64,000 bases of DNA from JBDOQU01 sp039839375. GTDB taxonomy: Bacteria; Pseudomonadota; Alphaproteobacteria; DSM-16000; Inquilinaceae. The notes under the pieces are model-generated. The model was not told where the DNA came from, ran no database searches, and saw only the letters and a list, made by a program, of their open reading frames with translations. Made by a program: the position numbers and the translations under genes. This document shows positions 51,097-59,684 of the stretch, piece by piece. The stretch covers positions 248,001-312,000 of the forward strand of contig NZ_JBDOQU010000003.1 of NCBI RefSeq assembly GCF_039839375.1, given 5' to 3'. Positions within the stretch are counted from its first letter, which is position 1; every line of letters begins with the position of its first letter.

Positions 51097-51561
51097 ATGA
51101 CGGACTTGCCCAACGACCAGACCTTCCTCGACCTCGCCTTCGCCGAAGCGGAGGCCGCCGCCGCGCGGCAGGAGGTGCCGATCGGCGCGGTGCTGGTGGA
51201 GGTTGAGACGGGCCGCGTCCTGGCCGCTTCGGGCAACAGGACGGAGGAACTGGCGGACCCGACCGCCCATGCGGAGATGCTGGCGATGCGGGCCGCCGCC
51301 TCGGCGCGCGGACGGCCGCGCCTGCCGGATTGCGACCTCTATGTCACGCTGGAACCATGCGCCATGTGTGCGGCAGCGATCAGCTTCGCCCGCATCCGCA
51401 GGGTCGTCTATGCGGCGTCCGATCCCAAGGGCGGGGCCGTGGAGAACGGGCCGCGATTCTTCACGCTGCCGACCTGCCACCATCGACCCTCGGTGGAGGC
51501 GGGCGCGCAGGCGGAACGGTCGGCGGACCTTTTACGCGCCTTCTTCCGCGCGCGCCGCTGA
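51097..51561 (+). CDS. tadA: tRNA adenosine deaminase TadA
   Basis: A 154-residue cytidine-deaminase-fold enzyme. Zinc and catalytic motifs are PTAHAEMLAM (His and Glu) and TLEPCAMCAAA (two Cys). GPRFFTLPTCHHRPSVEAG and the terminal helix fit TadA. It converts A34 to inosine in tRNA-Arg(ACG). It is divergent from rluB. The 3' end overlaps the end of the convergent purD by 30 bp. Confidence 0.92.
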   Translation: MTDLPNDQTFLDLAFAEAEAAAARQEVPIGAVLVEVETGRVLAASGNRTEELADPTAHAEMLAMRAAASARGRPRLPDCDLYVTLEPCAMCAAAISFARIRRVVYAASDPKGGAVENGPRFFTLPTCHHRPSVEAGAQAERSADLLRAFFRARR

Positions 51562-52824
51562 CAGGGCGGCGGCCGCGATGTCGCGGCGGCAGAACCCTTC
51601 CGGCCAGTCGATCGCATCGACCGCGCGATAGGCGGCGTCCCTGGCCTCACCCAGCGTCGCACCCAGCGCCGTCACGCCCAGCACGCGCCCACCCGTCGCG
51701 ACGATGCCGCCGTCATCGGTGGAGGCAGTGCCGGCATGGAAGATTGTCGCGCCGGTCTCCCCGGCTTTCTTCAACCCCTTGATCGGCGTCCCCTTGCGAT
51801 AGGCGCCCGGATAGCCTTTCGACGCCATCACCACGACGATGGCCGCCTCGTCGCGCCAGCGCAGGTCGACAGTGGACAGCGCGCCGTCGGCGCTGGCGAT
51901 CAGGGCGGGCAGGATGTCGCTCTTCAGCCGGACCATCAGCGCCTGGCATTCCGGATCGCCGAACCGGACGTTGTATTCCAGAAGCTTCGGCCCGTCGGGC
52001 GTCAGCATCAGCCCGGCATAGAGCACGCCCTTGAAGGGCGCGCCTTCCGCCTTCATCGCCGCCACCGTCGGCTCGATGATCTCCGCCATCACCCGGCGCC
52101 GGAGGGCGTCGGTCAGCAGGGGAGAGGGGGAGAACGCGCCCATGCCACCGGTGTTCGGGCCTTCGTCATTGTCGTATGCGCGCTTGTGGTCCTGCGCGCC
52201 GGCCAGCGGAAGCACCGTCTCCCCGTCCGCCAGCACGAAGAAGCTCAACTCCGGCCCTGTCATGCATTCCTCGACGATGATCTCCGCCCCGGCCTCGCCG
52301 AACGATCCTTCTAGCAGGGCGGCGTCGATGGCCGCCTCCGCCTCCTCGACGCCCGCCGCGACGACGACGCCCTTGCCGGCGGCCAGCCCGTCGGCCTTGA
52401 CCACGATCGGCGCGCCTTCCGCCCGAACATGCGCCTTGGCGGCTTCGGCGTCGGTGAAGGTGGCGTAGCGGGCGGTGGGGATGCCGTAGCGGGCGCAGAG
52501 GCCCTTCATGAAGGATTTGGAGCCCTCCAGCGCGGCTGCCGACGCCGACGGGCCGAACGCCTTCACGCCGGCCGCCGCCAGCCGGTCGACCAGCCCCAGC
52601 ACCAGCGGCTGCTCCGGCCCCACGACGACGAAGTCGATCGCCTTTTCCGACGCCAACACCACCAGCCCTTCGACATCGTCGGCCGCCACGGGCAGGCATT
52701 CGGCGACCGCCGCGATGCCGGCATTGCCGGGCGCGCAATAGAGCCGGTCGCACAGCGGCGAGGCTTCTATCGCCCAGCAGAGAGCGTGTTCGCGCCCGCC
52801 CGATCCGACCACCAGGATGTTCAT
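51532..52824 (-). CDS. purD: Phosphoribosylamine-glycine ligase PurD
   Basis: A 430-residue ATP-grasp enzyme of purine synthesis. MNILVVGSGGREHALCWAI, VVVGPEQPLVLGLVDRL, KSFMKGLCARYGIPTA, VVKADGLAAGKGVVVA (ATP-grasp), DEGPNTGGMGAFSPSP and LEYNVRFGDPECQALM are all present. The ATG at 52824 gives the family N-terminus. It is divergent from xseA with a 72-bp gap. Confidence 0.95.
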   Translation of the reverse strand: MNILVVGSGGREHALCWAIEASPLCDRLYCAPGNAGIAAVAECLPVAADDVEGLVVLASEKAIDFVVVGPEQPLVLGLVDRLAAAGVKAFGPSASAAALEGSKSFMKGLCARYGIPTARYATFTDAEAAKAHVRAEGAPIVVKADGLAAGKGVVVAAGVEEAEAAIDAALLEGSFGEAGAEIIVEECMTGPELSFFVLADGETVLPLAGAQDHKRAYDNDEGPNTGGMGAFSPSPLLTDALRRRVMAEIIEPTVAAMKAEGAPFKGVLYAGLMLTPDGPKLLEYNVRFGDPECQALMVRLKSDILPALIASADGALSTVDLRWRDEAAIVVVMASKGYPGAYRKGTPIKGLKKAGETGATIFHAGTASTDDGGIVATGGRVLGVTALGATLGEARDAAYRAVDAIDWPEGFCRRDIAAAALSAARAEEGA

Positions 52825-52896
52825 TCGGCCCGTTCCTTCAATTGCCAAGGCTTGGCTTTACTAGAGGATGGGTCGGGGTTGTATCATGCGGCCATC

Positions 52897-54444
52897 ATGA
52901 CGCAAGACACCGTTCCAACCAGGGGCGTCCGCCCCAACACGCCCGAATACACCGTCAGCGAAATCTCCACCGCCGTGAAACGAACAGTGGAGGACGGTTT
53001 CGCCCATGTCCGGGTGCGGGGAGAGATATCCCGGCCCAAGATGCCGGGATCGGGCCATCTCTACCTGACGCTGAAGGACGACGGCGCGGTGCTGGACGCC
53101 GTCTGCTGGCGCGGCTCCGTCTCCCGACTGTCGATCCGGCCCGAAGAGGGGATGGAAGTCATCTGCACCGGCCGGCTGACGACCTATGCCGGCCAGTCGA
53201 AATACCAGCTCGTGGTCGAACAGATGGAGCTGGCGGGCGAAGGCGCTCTCCTGAAGCTGCTGGAGGACCGTCGTCGCCGGCTGGCCTCCGAAGGCCTGTT
53301 CGACGAAGCCCGCAAGCAGCGCCTGCCCTTCCTGCCGGATGTCATCGGCGTCGTCACCTCGCCCACCGGCGCGGTCATCCGGGACATATTGCACCGGCTG
53401 GAGGAACGGTTTCCCCGCCATGTCCTGTTGTGGCCGGTGCCGGTCCAGGGGCAGGGCGCGGCGGAGAAGATCGCGGCGGCTATCGAAGGCTTCAACGCGC
53501 TGCCGCAAGGCGGCGTGCCGCGTCCGGACGTCCTGATCGTGGCGCGCGGCGGCGGCAGCCTTGAAGACCTGATGGCGTTCAATGAGGAGATCGTGGTCCG
53601 CGCGGCGGCGGCCAGCGCCATTCCGCTGATTTCCGCCGTCGGGCATGAGACCGACACCACGCTGATCGACCATGCCGCCGACCGTCGCGCCCCGACGCCG
53701 ACGGCGGCGGCCGAGATGGCGGTGCCGGTCCGGAACGACCTTCTGGTCGCCATCCGGGACCGGCAGGTGCGGATGCTGGGCGGGCTGAGCCGGTTGGTGG
53801 CCGAACGCCGGATGCGGGTCGAGGGGCTGGGGCGCGGTCTGGGCGACCCGGCGCGCCTGCTGGAAGGGGCTTCGCAGCGTCTGGACGACCGCTCGGAGCG
53901 GCTGGCGCGTTGCCTGCCGGTGCTTCTGGACCGTCGGCGGGGCGCGCTGGCCGAAGCGTCGGCCCGCCTGCGCCATCCGCGCCAGCAACTCGCGGAGGCC
54001 GAACGGCATCTCCGCCAGCTTGGCCACCGGCTATCCTCGGCGGGATACGGTTCGATGACCCGGCATCGCCAGCGGTTCGAGGGCACCGCGCGCCTTTCCC
54101 CGCATCCGATGAAGCGCGCCATCGCGGATGGCGCCCGGCGGCTGGGCGAATCCGGCAGCCGCCTGCCGGAAATCGTGGCGCGCCGACTCGACCGGCTGGA
54201 CGAACGGCTGAAGGGTCAGGGGAAGCTTCTGGTGAGCTACTCGTATGAAGGCGTGCTGGAACGCGGCTTCGCCATCGTCCATGATGATCGGGGCGACATC
54301 GTCGACAGCCGCGCCAAGACATCGCCCGGCAAGCAGGTGACGCTGGAGTTCGCGGACGGCAAGGTCGGCGCGGTGGTGGCCGGGGGAGCCGTGCCGGAGC
54401 GGCGGCGGCCAGCCCCCGCGCCGAAGCAGGGGACGCTGCTTTAG
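52897..54444 (+). CDS. xseA: Exodeoxyribonuclease VII large subunit XseA
   Basis: A 515-residue protein. An N-terminal OB domain (YTVSEISTAVKRTVEDGFAHVRVRGEISRPK, GHLYLTLKDD) is followed by the catalytic region (VITSPTGAVIRDILHRLEERFP-like, PDVLIVARGGGSLEDLMAFNEE, SAVGHETDTTLIDHAADRRAPTPTAAAE). The C-terminal coiled-coil is rich in Arg/Leu and ends in VLERGFAIV. With XseB (not seen here) it degrades single-stranded DNA. Coding in the same frame is open to 52429, but the start at 52897 matches the family. It meets lpxK tail to tail (4-bp overlap). Confidence 0.94.
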   Translation: MTQDTVPTRGVRPNTPEYTVSEISTAVKRTVEDGFAHVRVRGEISRPKMPGSGHLYLTLKDDGAVLDAVCWRGSVSRLSIRPEEGMEVICTGRLTTYAGQSKYQLVVEQMELAGEGALLKLLEDRRRRLASEGLFDEARKQRLPFLPDVIGVVTSPTGAVIRDILHRLEERFPRHVLLWPVPVQGQGAAEKIAAAIEGFNALPQGGVPRPDVLIVARGGGSLEDLMAFNEEIVVRAAAASAIPLISAVGHETDTTLIDHAADRRAPTPTAAAEMAVPVRNDLLVAIRDRQVRMLGGLSRLVAERRMRVEGLGRGLGDPARLLEGASQRLDDRSERLARCLPVLLDRRRGALAEASARLRHPRQQLAEAERHLRQLGHRLSSAGYGSMTRHRQRFEGTARLSPHPMKRAIADGARRLGESGSRLPEIVARRLDRLDERLKGQGKLLVSYSYEGVLERGFAIVHDDRGDIVDSRAKTSPGKQVTLEFADGKVGAVVAGGAVPERRRPAPAPKQGTLL

Positions 54445-55412
54445 GGCAGCAGCGGTTCCAGCAGCCGGTCGACCGCGCCATCGTCCGACCATGAGACGCG
54501 GACGGGCAGAGTCCGGACCATCGGCCGCGCGTCGGGCGGCAGGCGGGCGCGGTCTTTCGTCGTCGTCACCAGCACGGCCTTGGCCCGGTTCGCGAGGTCG
54601 ACCATCCGCATGATCTCGTCCGCCTCATAGCGATGATGATCGCCGAAGGCGAATTCGGCGGTCGGCCTTGCGCCGAGAGCCTTCAGCGTGGCGAAGAACT
54701 TCTCCGGCCGGCCGATGCCCGCAAAGGCGACCACCGGCGTTCCGCGCAGCCAGCCGGCATCGCCGTCTGGGACCAGCCGGCCGAACAGGACCGGCAGCTC
54801 CCACTCCTCGGCAAGCGCGCCGACGCCCGCCCGGTCGTCGCCCATCACCGCCAGCGCCGAGGCGCGCCCCAGCCCGTCGGCCAGCGGCTCGCGCAGCGGC
54901 CCTGCCGGGATCAGCCTGCCGTTCCCGAAGCCGGTCTCACCGTCGACGACGACCAAGGATACATCCTTGGCAAGGGCCGGGTTCTGGAAGCCGTCATCCA
55001 TGACCAGCACCGTCGCGCCGGCGTCGATCGCAGCCTTCGCGCCGGCGGCGCGATCGCGCGCGACCCAGGTCGGCGCGGCTTCGGCCAGCAACAGCGGCTC
55101 GTCACCGACATCCGTTGCCTCATGCCGGCCGGGATCGACCATGACCGGCCCCTTCATCCGGCCGCCATAGCCCCGGCTGAGGAAATGCGGCTCCAGCCCC
55201 ATGGCGCGCAGCCGAAGGGCGAGGGAAAGGGCGACCGGAGTCTTCCCCGCGCCGCCGGCGGTCAGATTGCCGATGCACAGCACCGGGACTTCCGCCCGCC
55301 AGGGCTTCGCCGTCTGTCGTCGCCACCGCCCGATCCGCCCATAGGCCGCGCCCAGCGGGGAAAGCGCGGTCGCGACCGCGTTGGGGGATCGCCAGAAGGA
55401 GGGAGCCTTCAT
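54441..55412 (-). CDS. lpxK: Tetraacyldisaccharide 4'-kinase LpxK
   Basis: A 323-residue membrane-bound kinase. PVLCIGNLTAGGAGKTPVALSLA (P-loop), HFLSRGYGGR, DVGDEPLLLA, VLVMDDGFQNPALAKD, PAGPLREP and AFAGIGRPEKFFATL match LpxK. It phosphorylates the lipid A precursor at the 4' position. Its ATG overlaps the waaA stop by 4 bp; both act in Kdo-lipid A synthesis. Confidence 0.94.
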   Translation of the reverse strand: MKAPSFWRSPNAVATALSPLGAAYGRIGRWRRQTAKPWRAEVPVLCIGNLTAGGAGKTPVALSLALRLRAMGLEPHFLSRGYGGRMKGPVMVDPGRHEATDVGDEPLLLAEAAPTWVARDRAAGAKAAIDAGATVLVMDDGFQNPALAKDVSLVVVDGETGFGNGRLIPAGPLREPLADGLGRASALAVMGDDRAGVGALAEEWELPVLFGRLVPDGDAGWLRGTPVVAFAGIGRPEKFFATLKALGARPTAEFAFGDHHRYEADEIMRMVDLANRAKAVLVTTTKDRARLPPDARPMVRTLPVRVSWSDDGAVDRLLEPLLP

Positions 55413-56674
55413 CGCGGCGCTTCCGCGCGGTTCAGAAGCGGCGCGATCTCAGCCATCACCTCGTCCAGCAGGCCGCGCCGCCTGTCGGCGACCGCGCGAG
55501 CCGCGGCGGCCATGCTTGCCCGGTCCTCCGGCCGGCGGAGCAGCCCGTCCACGGCCTCCGCCAGACCGGCGGAACCGTCCAGCAGGATCGCGCCGCCGGC
55601 CTCCGCCAGTTCGGCCGTGATCTCCGAGAAGTTGGTCATATGCGGCCCCAGCACCAGCGCGGAGCCGAGCTGGGCCGCCTCGATCGGGTTGTGTCCGCCA
55701 TGGGGAACGAGGGAGCCGCCGATGAGCGTGATCGGGGCCAGCCGCAGGAACAGGCCCATCTCCCCCAACGTGTCGGCGACATGGATCGGCCCGTCGGGCG
55801 CTTCCCCCCGGCTGCGCAGCGTCACGCCGATCTCCGAGGCCAGAACGGCGACATCGCCGCCGCGTCCGGGATGCCTGGGCATCAGGATGGTCAGCAGGTC
55901 CGGCCACCGCTCCGAGAGCGCCCGGTGAGCCTCCAGCGCCATCTCCTCCTCGCCCGGATGGGTGCTGGCCGCCAACCAGACCGGCCGTCCGTCGATGGCG
56001 TCCCTCAAGGCCGCGACCTCCGCCTCGTCTGCGTCGGGCGGGGCGGAGGTGAATTTCAGGTTGCCGGCCGGCCCGATCCGGCGCGCGCCCAGCGCCCGGA
56101 ACTTCTCCCCCTCCGCCGGCCCCCAGGGAAGGATCACGTCGAAGGCGGACAGAAGCGCCCTGATCGGGCCGGGAAAGCGCCGCCAGCGGGCGAGGGAGGA
56201 AGCGGACATCCTGGCGTTCACCATCGCCGCCGGGATCGCGCGGTCGCGGATCTCCGTCAGCAGGTTGGGCCAGATCTCGCTCTCCACCCAGATCACCAGA
56301 TCGGGCCGCCAATGATCCAGGAAGGTCCGGGCGTAGTCCCGCCGGTCCACCGGGACGAACTGGTGAAAGGCGCGGTCCGGCAGCCTCCCCTCCATCAGCC
56401 GGGCGGAGGTGAGCGTGCCCGTGGTCAGCAGCACCGACAGGTCCGGATTGTCGTCCAGCAGCCGGCCGATTAGCGCCTGGACCGACAGCGCCTCCCCGAC
56501 GCTGGCCCCGTGAATCCAGACGAGGCGGCCCTCCGGCCGCGGCTTCGACGGCCGGCCCAGCCTTTCGGGCCGGCGCGACTCATCCTCCTTGCCGGCGGCG
56601 GTGCGGCGTCTCAGCAGCAGGGGGATGAAGGGACCGGCGACCCCGGTGACCAGACGATAGATCGGATAGAACAT
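55409..56674 (-). CDS. waaA: Kdo transferase WaaA
   Basis: A 421-residue GT-B enzyme. The N-terminal hydrophobic anchor (YPIYRLVTGVAGPFIPLLL) is followed by VWIHGASVGEAL (catalytic Glu), TTGTLTSARL, PDLVIWVESEIWPNLL, GNLKFTSAPP, WLAASTHPGEEEM, RHPGRG and IGGSLVPHGGHNPIEAAQLG. It adds Kdo residues to lipid IVA. The ATG at 56674 is preferred to a start at 56713 by family length. It is coupled to lpxK. Confidence 0.93.
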   Translation of the reverse strand: MFYPIYRLVTGVAGPFIPLLLRRRTAAGKEDESRRPERLGRPSKPRPEGRLVWIHGASVGEALSVQALIGRLLDDNPDLSVLLTTGTLTSARLMEGRLPDRAFHQFVPVDRRDYARTFLDHWRPDLVIWVESEIWPNLLTEIRDRAIPAAMVNARMSASSLARWRRFPGPIRALLSAFDVILPWGPAEGEKFRALGARRIGPAGNLKFTSAPPDADEAEVAALRDAIDGRPVWLAASTHPGEEEMALEAHRALSERWPDLLTILMPRHPGRGGDVAVLASEIGVTLRSRGEAPDGPIHVADTLGEMGLFLRLAPITLIGGSLVPHGGHNPIEAAQLGSALVLGPHMTNFSEITAELAEAGGAILLDGSAGLAEAVDGLLRRPEDRASMAAAARAVADRRRGLLDEVMAEIAPLLNRAEAPR

Positions 56675-56760
56675 CACGCCACGGGAGCGAAGGCAGCCGG
56701 GCGACGCGCGCAATGCCGCCGCCGATGGAGGCGCACGCTAGCATGACGGCCGGAGGCCGG

Positions 56761-57804
56761 CTACCGGCAGGGTTGCAGGTGGCCTGCGAATTCGGCGGCC
56801 GAGGCGGTCCATGACCATTTCAGCGCGTAGCGCCGGCAGGCCTGCCGGTCGAGCGACAGTGCGCGTTGGATCGCCCTTCCCAGATCCTGGTCCAGGCATC
56901 CGACATTCGGATTCTGGATCACGTCGGCGGGGCCGCGCACCGGATAGGCCGCGACCGGCACGCCGCAGGCCAGCGCCTCCAGCATCACCAGGCCGAACGT
57001 GTCGGTCAGCGAGGGGAAGACGAAGACATCCGCCGCCGCATAATGGCGGGCGAGTTCCGGCCCATGTTTCGCGCCCAGAAAGATTGCGCCCGGGAACCGG
57101 GCCTCCAGATCGGCGCGGAGCGGCCCGTCGCCGACAACGACCTTCGTGCCGGGCGTCTCCAGTTTCAGGAACGCCTCGATATTCTTCTCCACCGCCAGCC
57201 GTCCGACGAACATCTGGATCGGGCGCGGCAGGTCGAGCGGTACCGGGTCGTCCGGCGTGAACAGATCCGTGTCGACGCCCCGGACCCACCGGACGATGTT
57301 CCGGAATCCGCGGTCCGCCAGCGTCCGCTCCATCGTGTCGGTCGAGACCATGACCGCCGTCGCCGGCCCGTGGAAGCGGCGCAGCACGGCGTAGCTCCAG
57401 GATAGCGGGATGCGCGTCCGCAGGTTCACATATTCGGCGAACATGGTGTGGAAGGATGTCGTGAAGGGCCGGTTGTGGCGCAGGCACCATTTCCGCGCGC
57501 CCCAGCCCAGCGGGCCTTCCGTCGCGATATGGACCGCGTCGGGGGCGGCGGCCTCCATCATCGGCGGCAGGGCGCGGCCGACGCCCAGTGCGATCGGGAT
57601 TTCCGGATAGGTGGGCAGCGGCCGCGTCCTGAACCGGTCGGGGCCGATGACCTCCACCCTATGGCCCAGAAGCTCCAGATGCCGAACCGTCGCCTCCAGC
57701 GTGCGCACCACGCCGTTGACCTGCGGCTTCCAGGCGTCGCTGACGATCAGGATCTTCAAGGGCAGGGCGGCAGGCGCTTCGGCGGTCTCAAGAAGGGCCG
57801 TCAT
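56761..57804 (-). CDS. GT4 glycosyltransferase, possible diacylglycerol glycosyltransferase (Agt-like)
   Basis: A 347-residue GT-B enzyme. KILIVSDAWKPQVNGVVRTLEATVRHLELLGHRVEVIGPDRFRT is typical of MgtA/Agt-type GT4 proteins. HIATEGPLGWGARKWC, SFHTMFAEYVNLRTRIPLSW, FVGRLAVEKNIEAFLKLE and PSLTDTFGLVMLEALACGVPVAAYP (EX7E-type donor site) follow. Its ATG overlaps the stop of the metallophosphoesterase gene. Enzymes of this type next to PlcP make glycolipids from diacylglycerol during phosphate shortage. A GDP-mannose-dependent mannosyltransferase role is an alternative. Product is not determined by sequence. Confidence 0.85.
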   Translation of the reverse strand: MTALLETAEAPAALPLKILIVSDAWKPQVNGVVRTLEATVRHLELLGHRVEVIGPDRFRTRPLPTYPEIPIALGVGRALPPMMEAAAPDAVHIATEGPLGWGARKWCLRHNRPFTTSFHTMFAEYVNLRTRIPLSWSYAVLRRFHGPATAVMVSTDTMERTLADRGFRNIVRWVRGVDTDLFTPDDPVPLDLPRPIQMFVGRLAVEKNIEAFLKLETPGTKVVVGDGPLRADLEARFPGAIFLGAKHGPELARHYAAADVFVFPSLTDTFGLVMLEALACGVPVAAYPVRGPADVIQNPNVGCLDQDLGRAIQRALSLDRQACRRYALKWSWTASAAEFAGHLQPCR

Positions 57805-58604
57805 GCGGCGGCCTTCCGGGCAGCGGGAAGAAGAGTGATAGCCTTCGTCTGTTCGATGCCGGTCCAGCGCAGGATCTCCATCTCGCCGCTCTCGTGCTCG
57901 ACCAGCGCCGTGCAGCTTTCGACCCAGTCGCCGTCATTGCAGTAGAGAATGCCGCGCATGTCCTTGATCTCGGCCGTATGGATATGGCCGCAGACCACGC
58001 CGTCGACGCCGTGGCGGCGCGCTTCCTCGCTGAGCGCGGTTTCGAACCGGCCGACGAACTCCACCGCCTTCTTGGTGCGGTGCTTCAGGTAGGCGGAGAG
58101 GGACCAGTAGGAGAAGCCGAACCGCCGCCGGACCGCGTTCACCAGCGTGTTGGCCGCCAGCAGCATGACGTAGGCCCTATCGCCGATATGGGCCAGCCAT
58201 CTGGCGTACTTCACCACCACGTCGAACTGGTCGCCATGGATGACCAGGTAGCGTCGCCCATCCGCGCCGGTGTGGATCGCCTCGTCTACGATCTCCACCT
58301 CGCCGAAATTCTGGCCCAGGAACTGGCGCCCGAACTCGTCATGGTTACCGGGCAGGAAATAGACCTTGGTGCCCTTCCGCGCCTTGCGCAGCAGCTTCTG
58401 GATCACGTCGTTATGGGCCTGGGGCCAGTACCAGTTCTTCTTCAGCCGCCAGCCATCGACGATGTCGCCGACCAGATAGAGCGTCTCGCATTCGGTGCGC
58501 TTCAGGAAATCCAGAAGCAGGCCGGCCTGGCAGGCCTTGGTGCCCAGATGCACGTCGGAGATCCAGATCGTGCGGTAGCGGTCGACTGTATCGGATCGCG
58601 ACAT
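57801..58604 (-). CDS. Calcineurin-type metallophosphoesterase, PlcP/LpxH-like
   Basis: A 267-residue cytoplasmic phosphoesterase. Metal ligands are in TIWISDVHLGTKACQA (D-x-H), LYLVGDIVDGW (GD-x-x-D), FLPGNHDEFGRQ (GNHD), IHGDQFD and VVCGHIHTAEIK (GHIH). The family is annotated either as UDP-2,3-diacylglucosamine diphosphatase or as phospholipase C PlcP, which removes the head group of phospholipids to give diacylglycerol. The overlap with a GT4 gene and the divergent diacylglycerol kinase favour PlcP. AAGGGG lies before the ATG at 58604. No Pho box was recognised. Confidence 0.85.
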   Translation of the reverse strand: MSRSDTVDRYRTIWISDVHLGTKACQAGLLLDFLKRTECETLYLVGDIVDGWRLKKNWYWPQAHNDVIQKLLRKARKGTKVYFLPGNHDEFGRQFLGQNFGEVEIVDEAIHTGADGRRYLVIHGDQFDVVVKYARWLAHIGDRAYVMLLAANTLVNAVRRRFGFSYWSLSAYLKHRTKKAVEFVGRFETALSEEARRHGVDGVVCGHIHTAEIKDMRGILYCNDGDWVESCTALVEHESGEMEILRWTGIEQTKAITLLPAARKAAA

Positions 58605-58766
58605 GGGTTCCCCTTCACACACAATATCCAGTGGCCCGGATATACAGTTGAGGAAAAATATTGACAATCATGGGAATAGTTATTTGATGTGTAGAGACGA
58701 AATCTTCTTTCCGATGAAATAATTTCATCCGATTTACTTTATCGATCTGTAGTCAAAGCATCACAA
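58605..58766. promoter_or_regulatory. AT-rich divergent promoter region with perfect 17-bp palindrome
   Basis: The 162-bp gap between the metallophosphoesterase gene and the lipid kinase gene is strongly AT-rich compared with all surrounding DNA. At 58713-58729 it carries GATGAAAT-A-ATTTCATC, a perfect palindrome with a single central base, placed for control of both genes. It does not match a Pho box or Fur box. It is a candidate operator for an unidentified regulator. Confidence 0.6.
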
Positions 58767-59684
58767 ATGGCCCGTCCCCGAAACCTCCTGGCGATCTTCA
58801 ATCCAACGGCGGGTCCCCGCCGCCGCCATCGCTTTCATCACGCGATGGCGGTCTTCGGCGATCGCGGAGCATTGGTTCGGGTCCATGAGACGACGGCCCC
58901 ACGCGACGCGGAGGTCGTGGCGCGGGCGGCCGAGGGCTTCGACGCCGTGGTCGCCGCCGGCGGCGATGGCACGATCAACGAGGTGGTGAACGGGCTGATG
59001 GCCCATGCCGGCCGGCCCCCGCCGCTCGGCATCCTGCCGCTGGGCACGGCGAACGTGCTGGCGGCCGAACTGGGGTTGCCGATGGACCCGGCCGCCGCCG
59101 CCGGGATCATCCTGGATGGCGGGTCGACCGACATCCATCTGGGCCTGGCTAATGGCCGGCATTTCAGCCTGATGGCCGGCGTCGGGTTCGATGCCCATGT
59201 CGTGGCCGGACTGGATTCCGGCCTGAAACGGCGGATCGGCAAGGGCGCCTATGTCTGGGAGACCGCCCGGCAACTGGCCGCGGGCCCGGCGGCGCGGTAC
59301 CGGGTCACGGTTGACGGCCGGCCGTTCGAGGCGGCGTCGGCGGTGATCGCCAACAGCCATTATTATGGCGGCCGGTTCGTCCTGGCGCCCGACGCCACGC
59401 CGCTGCGATCAGGGTTCGAGATCTGCCTGTTCGAGCGGGGCGGCCGTCCCGCGACGGTGGGATACATGGCGGCGATGGCGCTGGGGCTGCTGCCGCGCTT
59501 CAAGGGCTACCAGGTGATCGGCGGGCGGTCGGTGACGGTCGAGGGGCCGGCCGGAGAACCAGTCCAGACCGATGGCGACATTGTCGCCACCCTGCCGCTC
59601 ACCGTCACCGTGGCCGACAGGAGGCTGCCGGTCTTCGCCTCAGCGCCCGGCCACCATCATGCCCTCGATCATGACGGTCGGTGA
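58767..59684 (+). CDS. Diacylglycerol/lipid kinase (YegS/DagK family)
   Basis: A 305-residue kinase. NLLAIFNPTAGPRRRHRF at the N-terminus, VVAAGGDGTINEVVNGLM (GGDGT motif), GILPLGTANVLAAELGLP and the C-terminal beta-sandwich (GEPVQTDGDIV) identify the DAG-kinase catalytic family. It phosphorylates diacylglycerol or a related lipid using ATP. It is divergent from the PlcP-like gene and so may return diacylglycerol to phosphatidic acid. The last 45 bp overlap the 3' end of the convergent pmbA. Confidence 0.88.
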   Translation: MARPRNLLAIFNPTAGPRRRHRFHHAMAVFGDRGALVRVHETTAPRDAEVVARAAEGFDAVVAAGGDGTINEVVNGLMAHAGRPPPLGILPLGTANVLAAELGLPMDPAAAAGIILDGGSTDIHLGLANGRHFSLMAGVGFDAHVVAGLDSGLKRRIGKGAYVWETARQLAAGPAARYRVTVDGRPFEAASAVIANSHYYGGRFVLAPDATPLRSGFEICLFERGGRPATVGYMAAMALGLLPRFKGYQVIGGRSVTVEGPAGEPVQTDGDIVATLPLTVTVADRRLPVFASAPGHHHALDHDGR

